This document shows positions 43,375-52,212 of a stretch of DNA of 64,000 nt, one piece after another. The position numbers were made by a program, and so were the translations under genes. The notes under the pieces were generated by a model, which did no database searches, was not told where the DNA came from, and was given only the letters and a program-made list of their open reading frames with translations. This stretch comes from an uncultured Clostridia bacterium (GTDB lineage: Bacteria; Bacillota; Clostridia; Christensenellales; UBA1242). The stretch spans positions 1 to 64,000 of the forward strand of contig CALWPL010000004.1 in assembly GCA_944383405.1 (NCBI GenBank), read 5' to 3'. Each line of letters begins with the position of its first letter. Within the stretch, counting starts at the first letter, position 1.

Positions 43375-44577
43375 ATGAAAGTTTTAGTTATAAATGCAGG
43401 CAGTAGTTCAATTAAATATCAACTTATTGATATGGCAAACGAAAAGTTACTTGCAAAAGGTTTAGTAGAAAGAATTGGTGGGGAAGGTTCTCAACTTACT
43501 CACAAAGTAAATGGAGTTGCAACTGAAATAAAACAACCTATGAAAGACCATTCAGAAGGTTTAAGATTAGTTTTAAATGCCCTTATTGATGAAAAAATTG
43601 GAGTTATAAAATCACTTAGCGAAATAAGTGCAATAGGACATAGAATATTACATGGTGGCGGAAAGTATAGCCATGCAACACTTATAAATGAAGAAGTTAT
43701 AAAAGATTTAAAATCATACATCCCACTTGGACCATTACATATGCCAGCAAATATTCAAGGAATTGAAGCATGTATGAAAGTTATGCCAGGGACAAAAAAT
43801 GTAGGCGTTTTTGATACTGCATTTCATGCAACAATGCCTGATTATGCATATATGTACGCAGTTCCTTATTCATGGTATAAAGATTATGGAATAAGAAAAT
43901 ATGGATTTCATGGAACAAGCCATGAATACATAGCAAAAGAAACTGCAAAAGTAATGGGACAAGATATTAGTAAACTTAAAATTATTTCTTGCCATCTAGG
44001 TAATGGAGCAAGTGTTGCCGCAGTAAAAAATGGAAAATGTATTGACACTTCTATGGGTTTTACGCCACTTGAAGGACTTGTGATGGGAACTAGAAGCGGA
44101 GACATTGACCCTGCTGTTCTTGAGTTTGTCATGGATAAAACAGGAATGAATGTTCATGAAATGTTAAATGCACTAAACAAAAAAAGTGGTTTGCTTGGTT
44201 TAAGTGAACTAAGTAATGATATGCGAGATGTTTTAAAAGCCGAAAAAGAAGGGAACGACAAGGCTAGACTTGCTGTTGATAAATTTGTTTATTCAGTAAA
44301 AAAATATATTGGAGCATATGCAGCAGCAATGGGTGGAGTGGATGCTATTTCTTTTAGTGCAGGAACGGGCGAAAATAGAGATGACATAAGAGAAAGAATA
44401 ATGGAAGGATTAGACTTTTTGGGAGTTGATTTTGATAAACAAAAGAATAAAGATTTTATCCGTGGAGAAAACTTTAAAATTTCAAAAGACAACTCAAAAG
44501 TAGCAGTATACATTATTCCAACAGACGAAGAAATGAGCATTGCTAGACAAACAAAAGAGATTATTGAAACAAAGTAA
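43375..44577 (+). CDS. ackA: Acetate kinase
   Basis: 400 residues from the ATG at 43375, chosen for its SD GAAGGAG. An upstream in-frame start at 43333 lacks one. The motifs are VLVINAGSSSIKYQL at the N terminus, HRILHGGG, FDTAFHATMP, YGFHGTSH and SFSAGTGENRDD. It makes ATP and acetate from acetyl phosphate. Together with pta it points to acetate-forming fermentation. glyQS follows after 21 bases and may be co-transcribed. Confidence 0.98.
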   Translation: MKVLVINAGSSSIKYQLIDMANEKLLAKGLVERIGGEGSQLTHKVNGVATEIKQPMKDHSEGLRLVLNALIDEKIGVIKSLSEISAIGHRILHGGGKYSHATLINEEVIKDLKSYIPLGPLHMPANIQGIEACMKVMPGTKNVGVFDTAFHATMPDYAYMYAVPYSWYKDYGIRKYGFHGTSHEYIAKETAKVMGQDISKLKIISCHLGNGASVAAVKNGKCIDTSMGFTPLEGLVMGTRSGDIDPAVLEFVMDKTGMNVHEMLNALNKKSGLLGLSELSNDMRDVLKAEKEGNDKARLAVDKFVYSVKKYIGAYAAAMGGVDAISFSAGTGENRDDIRERIMEGLDFLGVDFDKQKNKDFIRGENFKISKDNSKVAVYIIPTDEEMSIARQTKEIIETK

Positions 44578-44598
44578 TTTAAAAGGATTGAACTTAAA

Positions 44599-45981
44599 AT
44601 GAATGTTACTATGCAAAAATTAGTTGCTTATTGCAAAAATAGAGGCTTTGTATTTCCGGGCAGTGAAATTTATGGCGGCCTTGCAAATACTTGGGATTAT
44701 GGTCCACTAGGAGTTGAATTAAAAAACAACATAAAAAAGGCATGGTGGGACTATTTTGTTACACAAGATGAAAATAGTTATGGTGTTGATTGTGCTATTT
44801 TAATGAATCCAAGAGTTTGGGAAGCAAGTGGGCATGTCGCATCTTTTTCAGACCCAAAAATGGATTGTAAAAATTGTAAAACTCGTCATAGGGCTGATAA
44901 TTTAATAGAAGAATATAACAAAAAACATAATATTGACATGGCAGTTGACCTTATGTCAAAAGAAGAAATGTCAAAATATATAAAAGACCACGACATTAAA
45001 TGCCCAAATTGTGGGAAATGTGATTTTACAGAAATAAAAAATTTTAATTTAATGTTCCAAACTAAGCGTGGAGTTACAGAAGATAATAGTGATATAATAT
45101 ATCTTAGACCTGAAACTTGTCAGGGGGAATATGTTAATTTCTTAAATGTTCAAAGAACAATGCGTGCAAAAATACCTTTTGGCATAGGTCAAATTGGTAA
45201 ATCTTTTAGAAATGAAATTACTCCAGGAAACTTTATTTTCAGAACAATTGAATTTGAACAAATGGAATATCAACTCTTTTGTAAAGAAGGAGATGATGAA
45301 AAATTTTTTGATATTTACAAACATAAGGTTATGGATTTCTACAAATCACTTGGACTTCCTGCTGAAAAACTAAAATTTAAAGACCACGATAAACTTGCTT
45401 TTTATGCAAAAGCGGCAACTGATATTATATTTAATTTCCCATTTGGTTGGGAAGAACTTAATGGTATCCATAATAGAACTAACTATGATTTATCAAGACA
45501 TCAGGAATATTCTGGTAAAAATTTAATGTATCTTGACCCAATTACAAATGAAAAATTTATTCCATATATAATTGAATTTTCTGTTGGGGCAGATAGGTTA
45601 TTCTTAACTTTAATTGCAAATGCATATACAGAAGAGACATTAGATAATGGGGAAACAAGAGTGGTACTAAAAATACTGCCAAAACTTGCGCCAATAAAAG
45701 TCGCAGTATTACCTTTACAAAAAAACCTTAGTGAAAAAGCAAGAGATGTATTTAATGATTTAAGAAAGGACTTTAATTGCGACTATGACGAATCTGGTAG
45801 CATTGGTAAAAGGTATAGAAGACATGACGAAATCGGTACTCCTTGTTGTGTAACTATTGATTTTGATACTCTTGAAGATGATTCAGTAACCGTAAGAGAT
45901 AGAGACACAATGAATCAAGAAAGAATTAAAATTAGTGATTTAAAAGATTATTTACAAAAGAAAATATACGAAAATAACTAA
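44599..45981 (+). CDS. glyQS: Glycyl-tRNA synthetase (dimeric alpha2 type)
   Basis: 460 residues, class II core. The N-terminal VAYCKNRGFVFPGSEIYGG is typical of the dimeric enzyme. A zinc-knuckle-like insertion with CKNC and CPNCGKC lies at about residues 93-142. Motif 2 is FRNEITPGNFIFRTIEFEQME, and the anticodon-binding domain is at the C terminus. It charges tRNA-Gly. There is no T-box leader, since it is only 21 bases after ackA. Confidence 0.97.
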   Translation: MNVTMQKLVAYCKNRGFVFPGSEIYGGLANTWDYGPLGVELKNNIKKAWWDYFVTQDENSYGVDCAILMNPRVWEASGHVASFSDPKMDCKNCKTRHRADNLIEEYNKKHNIDMAVDLMSKEEMSKYIKDHDIKCPNCGKCDFTEIKNFNLMFQTKRGVTEDNSDIIYLRPETCQGEYVNFLNVQRTMRAKIPFGIGQIGKSFRNEITPGNFIFRTIEFEQMEYQLFCKEGDDEKFFDIYKHKVMDFYKSLGLPAEKLKFKDHDKLAFYAKAATDIIFNFPFGWEELNGIHNRTNYDLSRHQEYSGKNLMYLDPITNEKFIPYIIEFSVGADRLFLTLIANAYTEETLDNGETRVVLKILPKLAPIKVAVLPLQKNLSEKARDVFNDLRKDFNCDYDESGSIGKRYRRHDEIGTPCCVTIDFDTLEDDSVTVRDRDTMNQERIKISDLKDYLQKKIYENN

Positions 45982-46020
45982 AAATTCATATCATATAATA
46001 AACGAAAGAGAGGACTATAT

Positions 46021-47451
46021 ATGAAAATAGAAATAGTAATGAAAAGTGTTCTTGAAGGTCCACTGGGTCAAATAAAAAATGATGACCTGGCCAAAGAAAT
46101 AATCAATTTAATTAAACAAGAAGAAAAGAAAGAAAATCAAAAGATATTACAAGATAGTCCTCAAAAGACTACTGAGTTTATTCTTAATATGATTAATAAA
46201 TTAAAAGCAGGAAAAACTATTCAGACTTATAGTAAGTTTGACGAAAACTTTAATAATATTGTAGCAGGTATCATGGGCTCTACATGTTATATGAAGGACA
46301 ACTTTGATAAATTATATAAAAAGACAGAAGAAAGTATATTGAGAATTGCAAATATTGTTTTAACTAATGGGCATCATTCAACTTTTGGACATTCACATTT
46401 AACTCTTCAAATTTCTGATATTCCAAAGGCTCTTGCAATGGTTTTAAATAATGAAAAAGAGTATAATACTTCTGAAAAATCAGCAAGATACACAGTAATG
46501 AAAGATATAGACCCAAAAAACAATGCTTTATATGAAAAGTGGATTGAGATTTTTAATAGAAAAATAACTGAAGAATATGGAAACAAATCTGCATTTTTTG
46601 ATGAAAAAGGCATAAAAGCAAAAAAACTGAGTCAAGAAAACGCAAGATACTTAATTCCTGTTACTACAAGAACAAGTATGGTTTACACTACATCTTTTAG
46701 ACAACTAAATTATATTTGTCATTGGCTTGAAAATGAAATTGAAAAACCTTCAAACCCATTTTATTCAAATATTAAAGACGACATGATTGACTTTGTTTAT
46801 AATATAAAAAACCTAGGATTATATGTCGACGAATTAGAAGATGGTAAAGATAGACAATTGAGTTTGTTTGGGAAGGGAATAATTGAAAACAATTTTTCAA
46901 ACACTTACCAACAGGAATATCAAATGTCTCTTGCTTGTTTGGCTCAAAGTCAAAGGCATAGAACAATAAATTATAATATAGTAGAAAAAAAATTTGATAT
47001 TGAAAAAGCAAATGTTTATGTCCCTCCAATATTAAATAATGATAAAAAATTGACAGATGAATTTGTTAATGATTTTAATTCTGTGAGAGAATCTATCCCA
47101 CAAGGAATGATGGTTGATTGTGTTGAAAGGGGAAGTATTGAAAGTTTCATTTTAAAAGCAAAAGAAAGGCAATGCTCAATGGCTCAAAAGGAAATTAGAG
47201 ATAAAACATTCATGCAATCAAAAGAATATAATAGTGCTCTTCTTGAAAAGAAAAAAGGATTTGAATCTATTATTGCAAGTAAATACATTAAACAAAGTTA
47301 TAAAGATGAAATAAAAGAAAAACTTGAAAATATAGATGAATTAATTCAAGAAATTGAACCTTTAACAAAAGGGGCAAGATGTTTATCTGGCTATGAATGT
47401 AAATCTCCTTGTGGTTTTAAAGAGGGAATAGAATTAGAAAGTAGGATATAA
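46021..47451 (+). CDS. thyX: Unusual two-domain flavin-dependent thymidylate synthase (ThyX family)
   Basis: 476 residues, about twice normal ThyX length. The first half has the ThyX pattern HHSTFGH (118-124) and SARY (154-157), but NEK where RHR is expected, then SFRQLNYICHWL. The second half has QRHRTINYN (RHR at 312-314) and AQKEIR (388-393), but lacks SARY. The signature RHRxxSxxxxSxRY is therefore split across a tandem duplication. It should make dTMP from dUMP using FAD and methylene-THF. The C terminus adds four Cys (CLSGYECKSPC). The SD is GAGAGG, and it may be read with glyQS (39-base gap). Confidence 0.85.
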   Translation: MKIEIVMKSVLEGPLGQIKNDDLAKEIINLIKQEEKKENQKILQDSPQKTTEFILNMINKLKAGKTIQTYSKFDENFNNIVAGIMGSTCYMKDNFDKLYKKTEESILRIANIVLTNGHHSTFGHSHLTLQISDIPKALAMVLNNEKEYNTSEKSARYTVMKDIDPKNNALYEKWIEIFNRKITEEYGNKSAFFDEKGIKAKKLSQENARYLIPVTTRTSMVYTTSFRQLNYICHWLENEIEKPSNPFYSNIKDDMIDFVYNIKNLGLYVDELEDGKDRQLSLFGKGIIENNFSNTYQQEYQMSLACLAQSQRHRTINYNIVEKKFDIEKANVYVPPILNNDKKLTDEFVNDFNSVRESIPQGMMVDCVERGSIESFILKAKERQCSMAQKEIRDKTFMQSKEYNSALLEKKKGFESIIASKYIKQSYKDEIKEKLENIDELIQEIEPLTKGARCLSGYECKSPCGFKEGIELESRI

Positions 47452-47465
47452 TATCCTACTTTTTT
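47440..47465 (+). terminator. Terminator overlapping the thyX stop
   Basis: AGTAGGATA (47440-47448) pairs with TATCCTACT (47452-47460), with the stop codon as the loop, followed by T residues. Confidence 0.85.
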
Positions 47466-47598
47466 ATAATACCAATTATAGAGAATAAAATAATTTTATT
47501 AATAATTTTTTAAAAACTGATTGTTTTAAATTATAAAAAAATAAAATTATCTAAATATTGAAACTAATTACTTTTTTTATTTTACCTTTTTTTACTAA

Positions 47599-48225
47599 TT
47601 ATATATGTCTAATTAATCCAATTACTTTTCCTAAAATTTCAACATTATCAGTATAAATTGGCTCCATAAAATCATTCTCAGGTTGCAATCTAACTCTATT
47701 TTTCTCTTTATAAAACCTTTTAACTGTAACTTCGCCGTCAATCATTGCCACAACAATCTCCGTATTATCAGCATAGTTTTGTTTTCTAACAAGAATAATA
47801 TCTCCATTTAAAATTCCAGCATTAATCATACTTTCACCCTTAACTTTGAGCATAAAAACATCACTTTTAATATTAAATAAATTGTCTGAAATTTCATATA
47901 TTTCATCATAATTCTCAATCGCAAAAATTGGCTTTCCAGCAGCAACATCACCAAGTAAGGGCACTTCTTTAATATGACTATTATCCTTTATATTTAATTT
48001 TGATTTGTTTACAAGTTCAATACCTCTACTTTTATTATTTAATCTTTTGATTAAATTTTTTTCTTCTAATTTATCTAAATAATATTTAACAGTAGATGTA
48101 GAAGCAACAGACATTTCTTTCATTATCTCTCGCATTGTTGGAGGATAACCGTTTTCTAATATATTTTTTTCTATCAAATTATAAACTTTTGATAGGGTAT
48201 ATTCCATATCTTTTCTGTGTTTCAT
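47599..48225 (-). CDS. lexA: LexA, SOS repressor
   Basis: 208 residues. The N-terminal winged helix (YPPTMREIMKEMSVASTSTV) is followed by the self-cleavage site Ala96-Gly97 and the catalytic dyad Ser132 (GESM) and Lys169 (VTVKRF). It represses DNA-damage genes until activated RecA triggers autocleavage. The SD is GGAG. Its promoter contains a near-perfect SOS box, so it is autoregulated. Confidence 0.96.
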   Translation of the reverse strand: MKHRKDMEYTLSKVYNLIEKNILENGYPPTMREIMKEMSVASTSTVKYYLDKLEEKNLIKRLNNKSRGIELVNKSKLNIKDNSHIKEVPLLGDVAAGKPIFAIENYDEIYEISDNLFNIKSDVFMLKVKGESMINAGILNGDIILVRKQNYADNTEIVVAMIDGEVTVKRFYKEKNRVRLQPENDFMEPIYTDNVEILGKVIGLIRHI

Positions 48226-48244
48226 ATTATCTCCATTGATAATA

Positions 48245-48283
48245 TTTTTATCACATTATAAAAAAAATGTCAAACAAATGTTC
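48245..48283 (-). promoter_or_regulatory. lexA promoter with SOS box
   Basis: On the minus strand: GAACATTTGTTT (plus-strand 48272-48283, 7 of 8 fixed positions of GAACnnnnGTTC) overlaps the -35 box TTGACA (48268-48273). A 17-nt spacer then leads to TAAAAA (48245-48250). LexA bound here would block RNA polymerase. Confidence 0.75.
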
Positions 48284-49344
48284 TAATTATCTTTAGTTTT
48301 GTCCCGTAATTTTATAACATTAGCGACACTTCTCCTTGCATCTTCTGAAATTGCTGCATAGTGTTTTTTAGTTGTATTCACATCTTTGTGCCCTAAAACA
48401 TCGGCTACTATATAAATATCCTTTGTTTCTCTATAAAGGTTTGTACCATAAGTGCTTCTCAATTTATGTGGAGTAATATGTTTAAGCGGAATACAAGACT
48501 CGCTATACTTTTTAACTAATTTTTCAACTGCACGAACAGATATTCGTTTATTTTGTAATGAAAGAAACAGGGCAGTTTCGTCCTTATCAACATTTGGATT
48601 ATTTAATCTTTCTTGTAAATAATTTTTTAGAGCCTTTGCAACTTCATCTGAAAAATATAAAATAACTTGACTACCGCCTTTTCTTGTTATTTTAAAGCCA
48701 TTAATTTTAAAATCAATATCATCAATGTTGAGGCCAACACATTCACTTACACGAATACCAGTGCCTAGGAGCAAAGTTAATAGGGCAGTATCTCTATTTT
48801 TTGTAATATTATTATATGATTTCTGTCGCTTTGTAAAGTTTTCAGGATTCTCGGTATTATTAAGTAGTTTTACAATTTCATCTATTTCTAGTCTAATAAT
48901 TTCTTTTTCCCTTAGTTTTGGGTTGTCAATTTTTGTAGAAACATTAGCAGGTATTTTATCTTTTCTATAAAAATAATTTAACAAACTTCTAATAGCAGAC
49001 AACTTTCTTGCCTTAGCAGTTGCTCCATTTGATAATTGTTTATCATTCATATTATAAGTTGATAAATAATTTAAATAGTATTCAATATGTGTTGTACTGA
49101 TTTTTGCTAGGTCATCGTAAGTTAAGTTTTTTATCTGCTTACAATTAAACTCAGCAATTTCCTTTGTCAAAAATGTAAAAAAATTATTCAAATCATGTAA
49201 ATATTCTAGCCTTGTTAGTGGAGTCGTTTTATTTTCAATTCCAATTATATAATCAGCACAAAATACAGGAAGTTTTGATAATAGTTCACTAATTTTTTCA
49301 TTACTATTTATATCTCTTTGTTTAAAATAACTAATTTTACTCAT
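48283..49344 (-). CDS. XerS-like tyrosine recombinase
   Basis: 353 residues with the complete catalytic set Arg198, Lys222, His293-xx-Arg296, His319 and Tyr329. Its length and the segment ALFLSLQNKRISVRAVEKLV before the active-site box resemble the single-subunit XerS type. Its place beside lexA and serS argues for a chromosomal resolvase and not a mobile-element integrase. It probably resolves chromosome dimers. No dif site was recognised nearby. The start has no SD, and TATAAT ends 3 nt before ATG. It lies upstream of and co-oriented with lexA. Confidence 0.82.
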   Translation of the reverse strand: MSKISYFKQRDINSNEKISELLSKLPVFCADYIIGIENKTTPLTRLEYLHDLNNFFTFLTKEIAEFNCKQIKNLTYDDLAKISTTHIEYYLNYLSTYNMNDKQLSNGATAKARKLSAIRSLLNYFYRKDKIPANVSTKIDNPKLREKEIIRLEIDEIVKLLNNTENPENFTKRQKSYNNITKNRDTALLTLLLGTGIRVSECVGLNIDDIDFKINGFKITRKGGSQVILYFSDEVAKALKNYLQERLNNPNVDKDETALFLSLQNKRISVRAVEKLVKKYSESCIPLKHITPHKLRSTYGTNLYRETKDIYIVADVLGHKDVNTTKKHYAAISEDARRSVANVIKLRDKTKDN

Positions 49345-49389
49345 ATTATTATAAGTTTAACAATTAAAAGAAAAAATGTAAAACAAAAG

Positions 49390-49418
49390 TTGACTAAATC
49401 TATCAATAAAATTATAAT
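49390..49418 (+). promoter_or_regulatory. Promoter of serS
   Basis: TTGACT (49390-49395), 17-nt spacer, TATAAT (49413-49418). The leader is only ~22 nt, so no T-box is possible. Confidence 0.85.
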
Positions 49419-49446
49419 AAGAGAGTATTATAAGGAGTATTTTTCA

Positions 49447-50733
49447 ATGATTTCTATTGAACTAATTAAAAACGAAACAAATAAAGTTATTACACTTTTA
49501 CATAAAAAAGGTTGCGATGTAAGTTTTGATGAATTACTTAAATGGGATGAAGAAAGAAGAAAAACAATTCAAAGTGTCGAAGAATTAAAAGCAACAAAAA
49601 ATAAAGTTAGTTCTCAAATCCCTTTACTGAAAAAAAACAACCAAGATACCACTCAAATATTTAACGAAATGAAAGAACTTGGAAATAAAATAGAAAAACT
49701 TGACAAGAAAAGGGAAGACTTAGAATTAAAAATAAATAATTTTATCTCAGTACTTCCTAATCTTCCTGACGAAGATTTACTTCCAGGTGGAAAAGAAAAT
49801 AATAAGGTATTACGCCAAGGGAACAAAAAACCTGAGTTTTCCTTCAAAATTAAAAATCATGTTGATATATGTACAGACTTAGGACTTATTGATTACGACA
49901 GAGGGGTAAAACTCTCTGGAAATGGAGCGTGGTTATATAGAAGGCTTGGAGCGCAACTTGAGTGGGCTTTACTTAACTTTTTTGTTGAAGAACACCTAAA
50001 AGACGGCTATGAATTTATTCTCCCACCACATATGTTAAATTATGATTGTGGATATGGAGCAGGTCAATTTCCTAAATTTGCTGATGAAGTATATTGGATT
50101 GATAATAAAGACGCAAAATCCAAATTTTTACTACCAACAGCAGAAACTGCACTTGTCAATTTATATAAAGGGGAAATTATCCCAGAAGAAAAACTCCCAT
50201 TAAAATTTTTTGCTTATACTCCTTGTTATAGAAGAGAAGCAGGAAGTTATAGACAAGAAGAACGAGGCATGATAAGAGGACATCAATTTAATAAAATTGA
50301 AATGGTACAAATAACTACACCGGAAAACAGCCAAAAGGCATTTGAAGAATTAGTTTCAAAAGCAGAAAATTTGGTAAAAAAACTAGGATTACACTATCAA
50401 GTATCTAAACTTGCAGCAGGAGATTGTTCTGCTTCTATGAAAAGGACTTATGATATTGAAGTATGGATTCCAAGTATGGGTATATACAAAGAAGTTTCTT
50501 CTGCATCAAATGCTGGCGATTATCAAGCAAGACGAAATAATACAAAATATCGTAAAAATGATACTAAAAAAACAGAGTTTGTTCATACTCTTAATGCAAG
50601 TGGACTTGCAACATCAAGACTTCTTCCTGCTATAGTAGAACAATTTCAAAATGAAGATGGAAGCGTAACTATTCCAGAAGTTTTAAGAAAATATATGGGT
50701 GGACTTGAAGTAATAAAGAAAAATAGGGAATAA
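49447..50733 (+). CDS. serS: Seryl-tRNA synthetase
   Basis: 428 residues from the ATG at 49447, chosen for SD AAGGAG. An in-frame extension to 49318 overlaps the promoter and the divergent gene. The N-terminal coiled-coil arm spans about residues 25-100, then comes the class II core with motif 2 CYRREAGSYRQEERGMIRGH (20 residues) and motif 3 near LNASGLATSRLL. It charges tRNA-Ser. A nucleotidyltransferase-like gene follows after one base. Confidence 0.96.
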   Translation: MISIELIKNETNKVITLLHKKGCDVSFDELLKWDEERRKTIQSVEELKATKNKVSSQIPLLKKNNQDTTQIFNEMKELGNKIEKLDKKREDLELKINNFISVLPNLPDEDLLPGGKENNKVLRQGNKKPEFSFKIKNHVDICTDLGLIDYDRGVKLSGNGAWLYRRLGAQLEWALLNFFVEEHLKDGYEFILPPHMLNYDCGYGAGQFPKFADEVYWIDNKDAKSKFLLPTAETALVNLYKGEIIPEEKLPLKFFAYTPCYRREAGSYRQEERGMIRGHQFNKIEMVQITTPENSQKAFEELVSKAENLVKKLGLHYQVSKLAAGDCSASMKRTYDIEVWIPSMGIYKEVSSASNAGDYQARRNNTKYRKNDTKKTEFVHTLNASGLATSRLLPAIVEQFQNEDGSVTIPEVLRKYMGGLEVIKKNRE

Positions 50734-50734
50734 T

Positions 50735-51634
50735 ATGACAGATGAACTTATAAGAGAATTTTCAAAAAAACAAAGTAAAGCAAAAGTTCAAGAATTTTAT
50801 GAAAATGCTTTATCTATTTTGACTTCTGCACTTTCTGATTTACAATCAAGTGAAAATAATAACAATTTAAACTTGTCGGAAAAATATGTAAAAATTTTCC
50901 CAATGGGAGATTACACAAATGACACTTTTATTGATCAAACTGGTGAACTAGAAATTGTCATTGCTTCCAATAATCCCCAATTAATTTTAGCCAATGAAAC
51001 ATACTTAAATAATTTAAAAAATGCCAAAAATAAAAAAGCAAAGGATTCTGTGTCAAGAGAAGGAACATTAGATAAAATCATTTTTGAACTCTTAAATTCT
51101 TTAACAAAATATTTTACAAAAGAAACGACACTTTTAATAATTAATGATGGAATAAAAATAATTTGTTTAAAAGAATATGGTTTTAGGCTACTAATAAGGT
51201 TTGCTACTTTTGATATCAAAGATAAACACGCAATATTGTTTTTTTGGGATCCTGTTGCAAAAAATCAAAAGCCTATTAATTTATTTCTCTATAACGAAAA
51301 TATGGAAAAAAAGGATAGACAAACAAATGGCAATTATAAAAGGTTAATTAGAATTTATAAAAACATTCGCAAAACAATTCTTATAAATAAATGGTCTGTT
51401 AATAACGACCTTAATAAATATTTTGTTGAATTAATTTTATATAATATACCAAATTCTTTAATGGTAGGGAATGATATTGTTAAAATTTTCTATAAAACCT
51501 ATAACTATATAATAAACTGCAATATTCTAAATTTTTATTCTTTTGATAATAAAAGTATTGATTCTTTTAAATTAGCAAAAATTAATTTTAGCAAAATTAG
51601 TAATTACATTCATTTGTTAAAAAAAATAGTTTAA
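50735..51634 (+). CDS. Degenerate nucleotidyltransferase-like protein
   Basis: 299 residues. The opening helices and the segment FPMGDYTNDTFI then GELEIVIAS mimic the active-site region (GS, then DxD) of pol-beta-type nucleotidyltransferases. The usual Ser is Asp59, and the metal-binding carboxylates read Glu71-Leu-Glu73. A later block, TNGNYKRLIRIYKNIRKT, matches the helical core seen in CD-NTase-like enzymes. It may be an inactive or altered member. There is no cyclic-nucleotide effector next to it. It is co-transcribed with serS (1-base gap). The family assignment is tentative. Confidence 0.5.
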   Translation: MTDELIREFSKKQSKAKVQEFYENALSILTSALSDLQSSENNNNLNLSEKYVKIFPMGDYTNDTFIDQTGELEIVIASNNPQLILANETYLNNLKNAKNKKAKDSVSREGTLDKIIFELLNSLTKYFTKETTLLIINDGIKIICLKEYGFRLLIRFATFDIKDKHAILFFWDPVAKNQKPINLFLYNENMEKKDRQTNGNYKRLIRIYKNIRKTILINKWSVNNDLNKYFVELILYNIPNSLMVGNDIVKIFYKTYNYIINCNILNFYSFDNKSIDSFKLAKINFSKISNYIHLLKKIV

Positions 51635-51644
51635 TATTATATAT

Positions 51645-51808
51645 TAGTACTATGCAAATATAATAATTTAATGTTTTATTATTAATAAATAAGTAAATAT
51701 CATACAATCTATTAATTATTTTTATTTTATTAATAGATAGTACTATGCAAACTAATCTATATGTTAAAATATTTCTTTAATTTTTAATACGCCTTAGTAC
51801 TATGCAAA
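51645..51808. repeat. Three direct copies of TAGTACTATGCAAA
   Basis: Exact 14-mers at 51645-51658, 51738-51751 and 51795-51808. The last two extend to TAGTACTATGCAAACT. The spacings are 93 and 57 bp, so this is not a regular CRISPR array. The start of the motif looks like the 5' part of some type II CRISPR repeats, but no cas gene or full repeat is present. Confidence 0.7.
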
Positions 51809-52157
51809 CTCTTAAATAAAACTTTCATTATTTGTAAACTCAAATCAATATAAAATTCCATTCAGTTTTTCTGTATATTTATTATAAGATTAATTTAGTA
51901 GAATTTTCGTACAAATTTTAAAAATTTTTAAAATTTTTCATACAGAATAAAATTTTAAATGAGTTATTCATAAATAAATTTAAATTCTGTCTCAGAGCGT
52001 TTATAATAGAGAATTAATATAAAAATTACTTAAAATAATTATAGAAAAATGAATCAAGTATGAATATGTTTTTTATAAATATTTTCTAAAAATAATTTAA
52101 ATATTTAATAAATAAAAAATTATAAAACTTTATTTTTTATTAATTTTATATCAATGT

Positions 52158-52183
52158 ATTCGTAAAACCGTGATTTTACGAAT
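52158..52183. repeat. Perfect 10-bp inverted repeat
   Basis: ATTCGTAAAA (52158-52167) and TTTTACGAAT (52174-52183) surround CCGTGA. No T run follows on either strand, so it is more likely an operator or RNA structure than a terminator. It lies 30 bp beyond the stop of the minus-strand peptidase gene. Confidence 0.5.
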
Positions 52184-52212
52184 AGTTTAAAAAAGTCTTA
52201 TAATTTTTCAAA

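Larger units (their letters stand above)
51635..52212. other. Long AT-rich gap with direct repeats and a palindrome
   Basis: 578 bases without a coding frame. It holds three copies of TAGTACTATGCAAA, an inverted pair TTCTGTAT/ATACAGAA around 51870-51950, and a 10-bp palindrome at 52158-52183. Its role is unknown. Confidence 0.6.

Noticed and set aside
48283-49344. Prophage or mobile-element integrase
   Set aside because: The catalytic set is that of any Xer-type enzyme, the neighbours (lexA, serS) are core genes, and no attachment repeats or phage genes are nearby.
51645-51808. CRISPR array
   Set aside because: Only a 14-16 bp core repeats, spacings are 93 and 57 bp, no cas genes are in the window, and no full repeat-spacer periodicity exists.
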